A DNA stretch of 64,000 nt from Dehalococcoides mccartyi CG5 (GTDB lineage Bacteria; Chloroflexota; Dehalococcoidia; Dehalococcoidales; Dehalococcoidaceae), in the NCBI RefSeq assembly GCF_000830885.1, contig NZ_CP006951.1:434001-498000 (forward strand), in the 5' to 3' direction. The translations under genes and the position numbers were made by a program. Positions within the stretch are counted from its first letter, which is position 1, and every line of letters begins with the position of its first letter. This document shows positions 1-7,057 of this stretch, piece by piece. The notes under the pieces were generated by a model, which worked only from the letters and a program-made list of their open reading frames with translations, did no database searches and had not been told where the DNA came from.

Positions 1-372
1 TTTAAGTTCGGAGTCCCAGTATAAGGCTTTGATAACGGCAAAGAAGTAATTGCCGTAGTCTTCCAGTTTGGGGCGTTGTTCGGTATTGACTACATCTTCA
101 ATGGTAAGGGGGTGGAGGCTAAAGCATTTGCCCAGTTCCTCCACCATGGCGGTATCCTGAAGCCCGTTTACCTTTATCCAGACTATGCCTTTGGACTGTT
201 TAATCTGAGTAATACAATCAGCCATGGTTTTTACGGGCAGAGGTTGATATGAATCCGGAGTGTAGGAGTGCAGGCTGAGGCTGGCCTTTTCTGTTTTCCC
301 TTCGCCTATAAATACTACCGAACCGGGCAGCATGCCCGCTTTCTGGGAATACTTTTTAGATTGTCTGGTCAT
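1..372 (-). CDS. corA: CorA-family Mg2+/divalent cation transporter, N-terminal part (truncated by window edge)
   Basis: An open frame runs off the left edge of the window; only the first 124 residues are present. The segment with ...LGKCFSLHPLTIEDVV followed by QRPKLEDYGNYFF is the typical N-terminal cytoplasmic domain of CorA/MgtE-type channel subunits, where the 'HPLxxEDV' and 'RPKxExYxxYxF' motifs are conserved. The pore-forming C-terminal helices and the GMN motif would lie outside the window. The start is ATG, preceded by a strong AAAGGAGG about eight bases upstream. The gene reads in the same direction as recR, but 38 bases separate them. The family call is fairly sure; substrate (Mg2+, Co2+, Ni2+ or Zn2+) cannot be told from this piece. 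Confidence 0.82.
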   Translation of the reverse strand, partial: MTRQSKKYSQKAGMLPGSVVFIGEGKTEKASLSLHSYTPDSYQPLPVKTMADCITQIKQSKGIVWIKVNGLQDTAMVEELGKCFSLHPLTIEDVVNTEQRPKLEDYGNYFFAVIKALYWDSELK

Positions 373-410
373 AGCCTTCCTCCTTTGGTGATTCAATCAG
401 GAAAGGCAAA

Positions 411-1025
411 CTAAAAGTTCTGGCGTCCCTCCATGGCTCGGCTTAAAGTTACATCGTCAGCATATTCCAGTTCTGTCCCGAAGGGTAAGCCCCGTGCCAG
501 TCTGGTCACTTTTATACCCAGTGGGGTTATCAGCCGCGAAAGGTACATGGCGGTGGCTTCACCTTCGGTAGTGGGATTGGTAGCCAGAATAATCTCTTCT
601 ACCTGACCATTATCCAGCCGAACCATAAGCTCGTTTATACGTATGTTCTGGGAGGTTATCCCTTCGGTGGGGGAAATAGCTCCATGCAGTACATGGTAGT
701 ATCCGCGGTAGACACCTACATGTTCAAGAGCCAGAATATCCTGAGGCTGTTCAACCACGCAAATCTTATTTGTTTCGCGTTTGGTATTCTGGCAAATGGG
801 GCAAAGCTCACTATCAGCCACGTTACAGCAAATGCGGCACTGGCTTATCTGGTTTTTTATATTGCGGATAGTGTCTGAGAGGGAAATAACCTGATCTTCA
901 GGTGCCCGCATAAGGTAAAATGCCAGACGCTGGGCGCTTTTCGGGCCTATACCCGGCAGTTTGCCCAGTGAATCTATCAGCTTGTTTACCACACCGGCCG
1001 TAGACGGTAAAGAAGTGTCCTTCAA
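411..1025 (-). CDS. recR: Recombination mediator RecR
   Basis: RecR works with RecO (and RecF) to load RecA on gapped DNA. The 204-residue length is normal. In order one sees a helix-hairpin-helix ([17 protein letters not shown], about 23-39), a four-cysteine zinc site (C63, C66, C75, C78) and a Toprim domain beginning near [10 protein letters not shown] (about 88) and containing the [12 protein letters not shown] motif. The start is a TTG with AGGAG seven bases upstream. It is the last gene of a dnaX-ybaB-recR operon, an arrangement that is widely conserved in bacteria. The call is essentially certain. Confidence 0.97.
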
Positions 1026-1046
1026 AAAAATCTCCTGCCGAACTTT

Positions 1047-1352
1047 TTACATAAGACCCGGAATTTTGACATCTCCTATAAGTCCCTGCATCTGCTTGGA
1101 GCCTTCTTTTTTGGTCTCTTCGTAAGCATCATTGAAAGCTTTGGTAAGGGCATTTTCCAGATCCTTGGGTTTGGCCGGATTGATAATTTCAGATGAAATA
1201 CTGAGGGACAGCACTTTTTGCTGGCCGTTCATCTTTATCTTGATAGCACCCTTGGCGCTTTCAGTCTCCACCACTATTTTTGCCAGTTCCTTCTGAGCTT
1301 TATCCAGCTTAGACTTAAGCTCCATGGCTTGCTTAATCATGTTCATGTTCAC
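1047..1352 (-). CDS. YbaB/EbfC family nucleoid-associated protein
   Basis: This is a 101-residue homodimeric DNA-binding protein of the YbaB/EbfC family. The N-terminal amphipathic helix (MIKQAMELKSKLDKAQKEL) is followed by the short beta region KGAIKIKMNGQQKVLSLSI and a C-terminal helix rich in Lys and Glu ending GLIGDVKIPGLM. The gene sits between dnaX and recR, as in most bacteria, with three bases between the dnaX stop and this start. Three in-frame starts lie close together (GTG at 1352, ATG at 1346 and 1340). The GTG has the best spacing (ten bases) to a GGAGGA ribosome site, so I kept it. Confidence 0.93.
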   Translation of the reverse strand: MNMNMIKQAMELKSKLDKAQKELAKIVVETESAKGAIKIKMNGQQKVLSLSISSEIINPAKPKDLENALTKAFNDAYEETKKEGSKQMQGLIGDVKIPGLM

Positions 1353-1355
1353 GTT

Positions 1356-3059
1356 TTACTTTTCCTCCACTGATATAATCTGGGCGCCCAGTTTCTGAGC
1401 TTGTTTTACCAAATGGTTGGTTTCGGCTTCAGATATGCATACCAGGGTGCATGTCTTGCCTACAAAATTTGAAATAAGTTCTGCAGTCACCTTACGGTTT
1501 TCCAGTTCTTCAATCTTGTCCTTGTGGTACTTGTATTTAAAGGACAGGGTGACTATATTTTTATCCATAGAAACCGGGCGGACACCGGCACTGCGGAGTA
1601 TGGCCACTGCCGCTGACCGTTTTAGATTGTCCGGTGCCTGATCCAGTATGCTTTTCCAGCTGACTTTAAGCTGTTCTATTATATCCCCAGCTCCAATAAG
1701 CACTTTTTCTTCCTCTTTGGGCGGGGCAGGGGCGGTGTATTTGGGTTTTTCCTCAATCGGAATAGCCGCTCTGGTAAGTTTGGGTGCAGATTCCTTAGTG
1801 TGAGGCTTGGGAGTAGCTGCGGTTTCTGCAGATGTATTCGGTTTAGTTAAGGTTTCCGTTTTGGGTTCTTTGGTGGGTATATTATTAGATGCTGCTGTCT
1901 TGGGTGCTTCTAACGGAGCAGGTTTATCAGCTTTAACAGCCGGTATTTCGTCTTTGGGTTTATTTGGAAGCGGTACGGTATTTTCATCCAGAGAAGCGTC
2001 TATCAGTGCCAGCTCAAAGCTCAGGCTGGAAGCCGTATCAGATGAAAAATCCAGCTGGCTGAAGGCCTTTATAGCTTTGGTAATATTCTCCAGATTGGTT
2101 ATACCGGAGACTTTTTGCAGGGCTTTTTTCTCATCAGCGGTCAGTTCCAGACTGCTTTCCGCTCCGCTGTTTACCAGCATAATCTGGCGGAGGTAATCCA
2201 GCAGTTCACGGCGGAACTGTTTTAAATCAAGCCCGTCTGCCAATACAGCGTTAAGGGTTTTAAGCCCGTTTTTAATGTCTTTTTTAAGTATATTTTCTGC
2301 CAGAGCTTTTATGCGTTCATCTCCGCTGATACCCAGAGCCGCCTGTACCTGGGACAGGCTTATTTCTGCTCCGTAAGTGGTGGCTATCTGCTGGAGCAGG
2401 TTTTCACCGTCACGGAAACTGCCTCCAGCCGAACGGGCTATCAGTTTCAAGGCCTCCGGCTCAACATTTATACCCTCTGCCAGACTTATCTTGCCCAGCT
2501 TGCGGGTCATATCCACCAGAGATACCCGGTGAAAATCAAACCGCTGGCAGCGGGACATGATGGTGGGCAAAACCTTGTGGATTTCAGTAGTGGCAAGTAT
2601 AAATATAACCCTTGGCGGTGGTTCTTCAAGCGTTTTCAGGAGTGCGTTTGAGGCACTGTTGGAAAGCATATGGACTTCATCTATGATATAAACTTTGTAA
2701 TTTGCCAGTGACGGGGAATACTGAACCTTTTCTTTTAGTTCGCGGATATCGTCTACTCCGGTATTGGAGGCGGCGTCTATTTCTATTATATCCATGGAAC
2801 TGCCCTCGGTTATGGAAAGGCACATGGGGCAGGTATTGCAGGGTTCACCCTTGCCCTGATTGGTGGTGCAGTTTACTGCCTTGGCTAAAATACGTCCGGT
2901 ACTGGTCTTGCCTGTACCTCTGGGGCCGCAAAAAAGGTACGCCTGAGCAATACGCCCGCTTGAAAGGGCGTTTTTCAGAGTGTGGGCAACGTGTTCCTGG
3001 CCGACAAGGTCAGCCAGAGTTTGGGGACGCCATTTGCGGTAAAATACCTGACAGGTCAT
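1356..3059 (-). CDS. dnaX: DNA polymerase III subunit gamma/tau
   Basis: This is the clamp-loader ATPase that opens the beta clamp. The N-terminal AAA+ domain carries Walker A GPRGTGKT (about residues 45-52), a four-cysteine zinc module just after it (NCTT...CNTCPMC) and the Walker B/DExH box IIDEVH. A Pro/Lys/Thr-rich linker (about 380-460) joins it to a tau-type C-terminal domain that may contact the replicase. The start was moved to the ATG at 3059, because MTCQVFYRKWRP matches the conserved family N terminus and a TATAAT box lies just upstream; the ATG at 3068 would directly abut that box. The gene is first in the dnaX-ybaB-recR operon. The function is certain; the start is a reasoned choice. 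Confidence 0.96.
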   Translation of the reverse strand: MTCQVFYRKWRPQTLADLVGQEHVAHTLKNALSSGRIAQAYLFCGPRGTGKTSTGRILAKAVNCTTNQGKGEPCNTCPMCLSITEGSSMDIIEIDAASNTGVDDIRELKEKVQYSPSLANYKVYIIDEVHMLSNSASNALLKTLEEPPPRVIFILATTEIHKVLPTIMSRCQRFDFHRVSLVDMTRKLGKISLAEGINVEPEALKLIARSAGGSFRDGENLLQQIATTYGAEISLSQVQAALGISGDERIKALAENILKKDIKNGLKTLNAVLADGLDLKQFRRELLDYLRQIMLVNSGAESSLELTADEKKALQKVSGITNLENITKAIKAFSQLDFSSDTASSLSFELALIDASLDENTVPLPNKPKDEIPAVKADKPAPLEAPKTAASNNIPTKEPKTETLTKPNTSAETAATPKPHTKESAPKLTRAAIPIEEKPKYTAPAPPKEEEKVLIGAGDIIEQLKVSWKSILDQAPDNLKRSAAVAILRSAGVRPVSMDKNIVTLSFKYKYHKDKIEELENRKVTAELISNFVGKTCTLVCISEAETNHLVKQAQKLGAQIISVEEK

Positions 3060-3068
3060 ATCTGCCAT

Positions 3069-3097
3069 ATTATACCCTAAAAATGTTATTCTCCAAA
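3069..3097 (-). promoter_or_regulatory. Probable dnaX promoter, leaderless
   Basis: On the minus strand TTTGGA, 17 bases and TATAAT end immediately before the ATG at 3068. A start of transcription about seven bases after the -10 box falls two to three bases before the ATG at 3059, so the mRNA would have almost no leader. The -35 match is weak and the -10 match is perfect. Confidence 0.5.
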
Positions 3098-3134
3098 GCA
3101 ATTTCGGGCAGATATTTAGCTAGGGGTTATTAAA

Positions 3135-3163
3135 AACCCCTGCCAGTTTATCCGTCAGGGGTT
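3135..3163 (-). terminator. Rho-independent terminator after the 4.5-3.2 kb minus-strand operon
   Basis: The arms AACCCCTG (3135-3142) and CAGGGGTT (3156-3163) form an 8-bp stem, followed on the minus strand by TTTTTA. A second copy of AGGGGTT at 3122-3128 can compete for the same arm (see findings). Confidence 0.75.
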
Positions 3164-3168
3164 GATAC

Positions 3169-3429
3169 TTATAAAAGGGTTTGAGTTTTAACAGTCTTAT
3201 TTCTATAAACAGGCGATCTGTCTTCGGTATCAGGAATGGGTTGGGTAGTAATATAGTCGATAATGCGGTTGCCGGTATTTACCATGTATTCACCCAGCCG
3301 CAGCATTAAGGGGCGTCTGGGGCTCGCAGGGCGGGCAGGGCGGGCAGGGTGCAGACGGCGGTAATCTTCTGCCTGCACCCTGTACTCTTTATTCAATTCG
3401 CAGTTGTATAAGTAATATATTTCAAACAT
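3169..3429 (-). CDS. Hypothetical 86-residue basic protein
   Basis: I do not recognise this frame. The predicted protein is basic and contains a low-complexity stretch HPARPARPASPRRP (about residues 27-40) encoded by a short GGGC-rich tandem repeat. The N-terminal part is rich in Tyr and acidic residues and has no signal peptide or membrane segment. No convincing ribosome site precedes the ATG. Support for it being a gene comes from its position, with the same direction as the upstream three-gene operon and a terminator six bases after its stop codon. That terminator could instead serve the upstream SHOCT-like gene, so the frame may be non-coding. Confidence 0.4.
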   Translation of the reverse strand: MFEIYYLYNCELNKEYRVQAEDYRRLHPARPARPASPRRPLMLRLGEYMVNTGNRIIDYITTQPIPDTEDRSPVYRNKTVKTQTLL

Positions 3430-3459
3430 TATTTATGCGTGTATCAGTATTAGTCAGGT

Positions 3460-3882
3460 TTATTCGGTAAAGACCTTTACCTTGCTCCCTTCGCTGTCCA
3501 CGTCCACCTCCATCTCTGTCATGGCCTCAATAAGGGGTTCTATGTCTTCTTCGCGAAGGTTCTTAAAGTCAAAATTGACCCCTTTTCCCTTTAGGTTGTG
3601 GTCTATTTCATTGGTGGCATCTGCCGGTAGTATGGAAGCCAGCTTGATTCCGGCTCTCAGCAAAGCCATAGGAACACGCACATTGACCTTGGCGTTTTTG
3701 TCTTCATCCGTGCCGTTTATTATCACTCTCAGGTACTTGGGGGAACCCTTGGGAGTGGCGGTGGCAATTGAGCCGGGTTTTTCGCCTTCATTACCCAAAG
3801 CTCCCAGTAGTTTATTGGCTTCATCTACCGTTATTTTGCCTTCAGAAAGCATTTGCAGTATTTTTTTGGTGTTTTCAGACAT
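3460..3882 (-). CDS. SHOCT-like domain protein (YvlB/LiaX N-terminal type)
   Basis: This is a 140-residue soluble protein. The first 30 residues (KKILQMLSEGKITVDEANKLL) form the short two-helix module that sits at the N terminus of many envelope-stress proteins of the YvlB/LiaX type. Here it is followed by a Gly/Lys linker and a second compact region with the pattern YLRVIINGTDEDKNAKVNVRVP, typical of a beta-rich domain that follows SHOCT-like modules. AGAGGAA seven bases upstream supports the ATG. It is the third gene of an operon after a DUF2089 regulator and a small membrane protein. The biochemical role is unknown; a function in membrane or stress signalling is only inferred from the family. 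Confidence 0.7.
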   Translation of the reverse strand: MSENTKKILQMLSEGKITVDEANKLLGALGNEGEKPGSIATATPKGSPKYLRVIINGTDEDKNAKVNVRVPMALLRAGIKLASILPADATNEIDHNLKGKGVNFDFKNLREEDIEPLIEAMTEMEVDVDSEGSKVKVFTE

Positions 3883-3897
3883 TTTAAGTATTCCTCT

Positions 3898-4182
3898 TTA
3901 GATAAATTGTATTTTTATATGAGTATTTTTATCCTGGATATCTGCATTTATCCCCCTCAGGGCACACCATACCCGGTAAAAATAAGGGCCGATAAGTAAC
4001 AGGAAACGGCCTCTGCCGCTTGCCCATGTCAGCAAAATGGCCAGTAACATGAACGGTGCAAGTACAATCATAAGTGCCAGTACAATGGGATAGACCAGGA
4101 ATAACGGCAATATAAGCGGGAAACTTCTGCCATGCTTGCCGAATGGTATTCCCACCCAAAGCAACATCGGTGGCCAGTACAT
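3898..4182 (-). CDS. Small hydrophobic membrane protein
   Basis: This 94-residue protein has two adjoining hydrophobic stretches (about residues 17-53) that probably form a transmembrane hairpin, then a basic turn (WASGRGRF) and a C-terminal tail that is polar and probably cytoplasmic. I know of no named family. Its ATG overlaps the stop of the DUF2089 gene by one base (TAATG), so the two are translationally coupled. The SHOCT-like gene follows after 15 bases. The consistent order of regulator, membrane protein and SHOCT-like protein suggests one membrane-linked sensing unit, which is inference from context only. Confidence 0.65.
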   Translation of the reverse strand: MYWPPMLLWVGIPFGKHGRSFPLILPLFLVYPIVLALMIVLAPFMLLAILLTWASGRGRFLLLIGPYFYRVWCALRGINADIQDKNTHIKIQFI

Positions 4183-4556
4183 TATCTTTGCAACCTCCTT
4201 AGAGCTTCTTCGACCGAGATTCCGCCTTTTTCCAGCTCTGTCAGTACATTATCATCTTCATTGGTCTTGGGTGGTGCGGGGAAGTTTTCAATAAAGTTGA
4301 AATTTGCACCTATCCGCTGGAGGCGGTTTTTTACGGTAGGGTAACTGATGCCGAAAAACTTCTCCATATCTTTTATAGAGCCGTGGCATTTTACAAATGC
4401 CATTACAAATACCTGGTCTTCAGCGGAGAGTCTGGCCAGATTAGGCAAATCAAAGCTGCCCTCAATGGCAATGCCTGAAGATACCAGTTTGACCCGCTCA
4501 ACAGTCACAGGTGCTCCCTGAGTGAGCTTGGTCAGTTCCTGCCAGTCTTTAACCAT
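4182..4556 (-). CDS. DUF2089 family putative transcriptional regulator
   Basis: The 124-residue protein matches the DUF2089 layout. An N-terminal beta region (PVTVERVKLVSSGIAIEGSF) is followed by LARLSAEDQVFVMAFVKC and a helix-turn-helix, GSIKDMEKFFGISYPTVKNR (about 65-84), which resembles sigma-factor region 4. Many DUF2089 proteins carry an N-terminal zinc ribbon; this one lacks it and begins directly at the beta region. The C-terminal tail (ELEKGGISVEEALRRLQ) resembles the first helices of the SHOCT-like protein two genes downstream. The gene heads an operon with its own strong promoter and a GGAGG ribosome site. A DNA-binding role is likely from the fold but has not been shown here. Confidence 0.8.
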   Translation of the reverse strand: MVKDWQELTKLTQGAPVTVERVKLVSSGIAIEGSFDLPNLARLSAEDQVFVMAFVKCHGSIKDMEKFFGISYPTVKNRLQRIGANFNFIENFPAPPKTNEDDNVLTELEKGGISVEEALRRLQR

Positions 4557-4594
4557 ATTAAGTACCTCCGGGTAGTTATTTAACTTATGCCAGT

Positions 4595-4623
4595 ATTATA
4601 TGTCAGAAAATTAAGAAAGTCAA
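4595..4623 (-). promoter_or_regulatory. Sigma70-type promoter of the DUF2089 operon
   Basis: On the minus strand TTGACT, exactly 17 bases and TATAAT precede the DUF2089 start. The predicted leader is about 30 bases and carries GGAGG. This is one of the best consensus promoters in the window. Confidence 0.8.
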
Positions 4624-4711
4624 TATGTATATTAATAAAATTAATAAAACAGGCGATAAATATTGATAGTGTTTATTTGGCTGTAAGGAGAGTAGTGCCC
4701 AGACAATAAAA

Positions 4712-4740
4712 AACCGGCCTCAGAATTTCCGAAGCCGGTT
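4712..4740 (-). terminator. Rho-independent terminator of the FtsZ-like gene
   Basis: The arms AACCGGC and GCCGGTT flank a 15-base loop that can extend the stem by two more pairs. On the minus strand the stem is followed by TTTTTTATTG. It lies 22 bases after the stop of the FtsZ-like gene at 4763. Confidence 0.85.
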
Positions 4741-4762
4741 AAATGCAGTGGTGTTTTAGAGG

Positions 4763-5941
4763 CTATTCAAGCAGGGAAGGAATATCTCTGCTGAGTTCAT
4801 CAATATCACGCCGCCTGTCCGCCAGGTCGGACTGACGCTGTTTGATAATAGGCATCATGCTGGTGGAACGGTTATAGTAGTAGCGTACCCGTTCCAGATC
4901 AGACAGCTCGGAGAAGATAACGGTTACGGTCATGGTATCTTTTTCACGGGGATAGTCACCGTTGCGGATAATGGCATTAGGGGCCATCTCTCGCAGCCAG
5001 TCGCCCTGTTCCTTTATGATATCCATGTTTATTTCTTTGGCAGGGGCGGAAATCAGGAAAAGCGCCCGGCCGGCATCACGAGGGTCAATTTTCAAGGAAA
5101 GCTCGCTTACAGCTTCATCCATAGCCCGAATACCCTTGTAGTTGGAAACGCTCTTCATGCGGAAATGGTCAGTCTTGTCAAAAGGCAGGGTCAAAGTGCG
5201 AACACGTGCCTTGCCGTGACCGATAACTGTCCAGCCCGAAATGGTCTGGATGATATCACCGGCGTCCATAGTCTTGGCACCGATGTATTTAGCATTTTTT
5301 TCTTCACCGGCACACAGCAAATCCCAGAAGGGTTCAACTATGAGTGAGTTTATCTTGGAAAGGTTGTAGCGGAGTGAAAAGTCCTTGCGGACATAACGCT
5401 GATTTTCTACCAATATAACCGCATCTGCTACCGAGCTGATGGATTTCAGGCAGACGGCGGTATTGTATACAGTGCGTTCTTCAGTTTTTTCCTCGTGTTC
5501 AAAAGGCATGGCTATCAGGGCATAAACCGGTTTGTCCATATAGCGCTCTTTGATATGCTGGGCAATAATGGAAACAGCACCCGAACCGGTACCGCCGGCG
5601 GCACCGGCAATAACCAGAAAACCGTCTGCATCATAAAAACGCTTGGTGGTGCGCAGGGCATCTATTACCTTATCGGCATCTGCTCTGGCTATTTCAGCAC
5701 CCAGCTCGTTTATTTTACCTACTCCATGCCCGCCGGTTTTACGCCCGCCGATAAGTATGCGGTGCTGGTGGTCAGGCTTGATGGTAACCAGACCGGAAAG
5801 GTCAGCCTGGTCTGTGTTTACGGCAAAGACTCCCGGGCAGATACTTACGTTTCGTTGGGAGCGTGCTCTTTTATCCATACGGGCAAACTCATCCGCTATG
5901 CGGCTGCCGCATTGCCCAAGGCCTATTACAATTAATTTCAT
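4763..5941 (-). CDS. Divergent tubulin/FtsZ-superfamily GTPase (second FtsZ-like protein)
   Basis: This 392-residue protein has the nucleotide-binding plan of the FtsZ/tubulin superfamily. A glycine loop GLGQCGSR lies at 7-14, the T4 signature GAAGGTGSGA at 113-122 (closer to the tubulin GGTGSG than the FtsZ GGGTGTG), and a T7-like segment MDAGDI at 225-230 corresponds to the FtsZ NLDFAD loop with both acidic residues retained. GTP hydrolysis is therefore plausible. It lacks an FtsZ C-terminal peptide for FtsA/SepF and ends in a charged helical tail (about 350-392). It is clearly distinct from the orthodox FtsZ at 54576-55706. The gene is monocistronic, with a consensus promoter and a terminator. 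CetZ or another FtsZ-like lineage is possible; cellular role unknown. Confidence 0.85.
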   Translation of the reverse strand: MKLIVIGLGQCGSRIADEFARMDKRARSQRNVSICPGVFAVNTDQADLSGLVTIKPDHQHRILIGGRKTGGHGVGKINELGAEIARADADKVIDALRTTKRFYDADGFLVIAGAAGGTGSGAVSIIAQHIKERYMDKPVYALIAMPFEHEEKTEERTVYNTAVCLKSISSVADAVILVENQRYVRKDFSLRYNLSKINSLIVEPFWDLLCAGEEKNAKYIGAKTMDAGDIIQTISGWTVIGHGKARVRTLTLPFDKTDHFRMKSVSNYKGIRAMDEAVSELSLKIDPRDAGRALFLISAPAKEINMDIIKEQGDWLREMAPNAIIRNGDYPREKDTMTVTVIFSELSDLERVRYYYNRSTSMMPIIKQRQSDLADRRRDIDELSRDIPSLLE

Positions 5942-5965
5942 TTTGTCCTCCGTTAATCGGGCTAA

Positions 5966-5994
5966 ATTCTAAACTATTAGCTTTAGCATGTCAA
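5966..5994 (-). promoter_or_regulatory. Promoter of the FtsZ-like gene
   Basis: On the minus strand TTGACA, 17 bases and TAGAAT lie upstream of the start at 5941. A CGGAGGA ribosome site lies in the short leader. The near-consensus sequence suggests strong expression. Confidence 0.82.
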
Positions 5995-6028
5995 CAACTT
6001 ACGTTTAGCTATTCTCAAGTTATTAGTT

Positions 6029-7036
6029 TTATTTTTTTGCAATATAGGCTATCAAATCTCCCAGACGGGTGGAATAGCCCCACTCATTGTCATACCATGA
6101 AAGTACTTTTACCATATTTCCGCCCAGAACCATGGTACTGGAGGCGTCTATGATAGAGCTGGCGGGATTACCCTTGAAATCACTGCTGACCAGCTCTTCT
6201 TCGCAGTACTCCAGTATACCTGAAAGCTTGCCTTGGGAGGATTCTTTGAAAGCGGCATTTACTTCTTCTACTGTTACATCTCTGGCCAGTTCACCCACAA
6301 AATCCACCAGTGAGACACTGGCTGAGGGTATGCGGAATGAAATGCCGTCCAGTTTGCCTTTCAGTTCGGGCAGGACCAAAGCTACCGCTTTGGCGGCACC
6401 GGTAGTGGTGGGGATGACATTTACGGCGGCGGCTCTGGCCCGACGGATATCCTTGTGGAACATGTCCTGTATTTTCTGGTCATTGGTATAGGCATGACAG
6501 GTGGTCATGAAACCTTTTTTAACCCCGAATTTGTCATGGAGCACTTTTATAAGAGGGGCAACACAGTTGGTGGTGCAGGAGGCATTGGAGATAATGCGGT
6601 GAGTATTGCAGTTATATTTGTCTTCGTTTACACCCATGACTATGGTGATATCCTCACCCTTAGCCGGGGCTGAAATAACCACGGTCTTAACACTTCCGCG
6701 GAGATGGGCAGCGGCTTTGCTGGCATCAGTAAACAGACCGGTAGATTCAATAACCAAATCTACGCCTGCGGTTTCCCACGGGATTTGCATGGGGTCGCGT
6801 TCACTGAAAACCCGAATGGGTTTGCCATCTACTATTATGGAGCAATCATCAGATTCAACTGTACCGGCGTATTTGCCATAGGTTGAGTCCCATTTTAAAA
6901 GGTGGGCATTGGATTTATTGTCTGCCAGATCATTTACGGCTACTACTTCAAGTTCGCCGCGGTGGTACTGGTTTATAGTCCGCAGTGTAATACGCCCGAT
7001 TCGCCCGAACCCGTTAATACCGATTCTGGTTACCAT
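6029..7036 (-). CDS. gap: Glyceraldehyde-3-phosphate dehydrogenase, type I
   Basis: This is the NAD(P)-dependent enzyme that interconverts glyceraldehyde 3-phosphate and 1,3-bisphosphoglycerate. At 335 residues it has the usual length. The N terminus has the dinucleotide loop GINGFGRIGR. The catalytic motif SNASCTTNC is complete, with the nucleophile at Cys154, and the phosphate-site region (HAYTNDQKIQD, then RARAAAVNVIPTTTGAAKA) is intact. It is the last gene of the run eno, TcmP-like, HgdB-like, gap, with 21 bases to the preceding stop and AGGGGGA upstream. In an anaerobe that fixes carbon from acetate and CO2 the enzyme probably runs in the gluconeogenic direction, which is inference. Confidence 0.97.
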   Translation of the reverse strand: MVTRIGINGFGRIGRITLRTINQYHRGELEVVAVNDLADNKSNAHLLKWDSTYGKYAGTVESDDCSIIVDGKPIRVFSERDPMQIPWETAGVDLVIESTGLFTDASKAAAHLRGSVKTVVISAPAKGEDITIVMGVNEDKYNCNTHRIISNASCTTNCVAPLIKVLHDKFGVKKGFMTTCHAYTNDQKIQDMFHKDIRRARAAAVNVIPTTTGAAKAVALVLPELKGKLDGISFRIPSASVSLVDFVGELARDVTVEEVNAAFKESSQGKLSGILEYCEEELVSSDFKGNPASSIIDASSTMVLGGNMVKVLSWYDNEWGYSTRLGDLIAYIAKK

Positions 7037-7057
7037 GTTAATCCCCCTTCGCGTAAA

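Noticed and set aside
2105-2140. An A6G run in dnaX as a programmed frameshift site
   Set aside because: The run is AAA AAA G relative to the reading frame, not A AAA AAG as needed for the -1 shift used by E. coli dnaX.
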